Shown here: in pieces, positions 5,091 to 5,161 of the stretch | How the letters are laid out: the number at the start of each line of letters is the position of its first letter | Numbering within the stretch: position 1 is the stretch's first letter | Source of the DNA: UBA4717 sp002404395 | GTDB lineage: Bacteria > Bacillota > Clostridia > Oscillospirales > CAG-272 | Reading direction: 5' to 3' | Assembly: GCA_937902275.1 (NCBI GenBank) | Contig: CALFNW010000156.1 | Coordinates: 1-5,161 of the forward strand | DNA length: 5,161 nucleotides | Notes under the pieces: generated by a model | The model's database searches: none | Told to the model about the DNA's origin: nothing | Seen by the model: the letters and a program-made list of their open reading frames with translations, nothing else | Translations under genes and position numbers: made by a program

Positions 5091-5161
5091 GAGAACAAAT
5101 TGTCCGAATGTAGGTTTGTCAATGATGTGTTACAAAAATCAGAAAACTTCGCCGTTGGATA

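Overview
The window looks like a chromosomal segment from a low-to-mid GC Gram-positive anaerobe of the class Clostridia, most likely Oscillospirales/Ruminococcaceae-like. The evidence is two lipobox signal peptides, a C-terminal QTGD-type wall-anchor signal, strong AGGAG-type Shine-Dalgarno sites, a DUF378 membrane protein and clostridial-style Hsp33 and solute-binding proteins. The taxonomic call is inference from family resemblance only.

Minus strand, read from right to left (3201 to 1). A textbook sigma-A promoter (TTGACT, 17 bp, TATAAT) starts a co-directional block of four genes: a 482-residue solute-binding-like lipoprotein (3119-1671), a 144-residue small lipoprotein (1531-1097), a 252-residue class I SAM-dependent methyltransferase resembling YqeM (1084-326), and the first 65 codons of hslO, encoding the redox chaperone Hsp33 (195 to the window edge). 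The small lipoprotein and methyltransferase genes are 12 nt apart and clearly coupled. The two larger gaps (139 and 130 nt) each end in the same leader architecture: a shared 11-mer AAAATTCACGT, a T-run, a GC hairpin with a 3-nt loop, then ATGG, GGAA and the start codon at almost identical distances. This repeated leader is one of the two most interesting things here.

Plus strand. Divergent from that block is a 69-residue DUF378/YuzA-like two-helix membrane protein (3297-3506), followed by two hairpin terminators. Then comes a strong, well-isolated gene (3834-5018) for a 394-residue surface protein: signal peptide, beta-rich binding-like domain, about 110 residues of Ala/Lys/Glu helix with four EAAAK motifs, and a QTGD-hydrophobic-KKK anchor. 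Its promoter has an unusual 19-bp spacer holding a perfect 12-bp palindrome, the layout of MerR-family activated promoters, and its codon use looks like that of a highly expressed gene. A 13-bp-stem terminator closes the unit, and the last 71 bases show nothing recognisable.

The genes do not form one pathway. The minus strand mixes envelope lipoproteins with housekeeping or stress functions. The plus strand carries a monocistronic, probably abundant cell-surface stalk protein.
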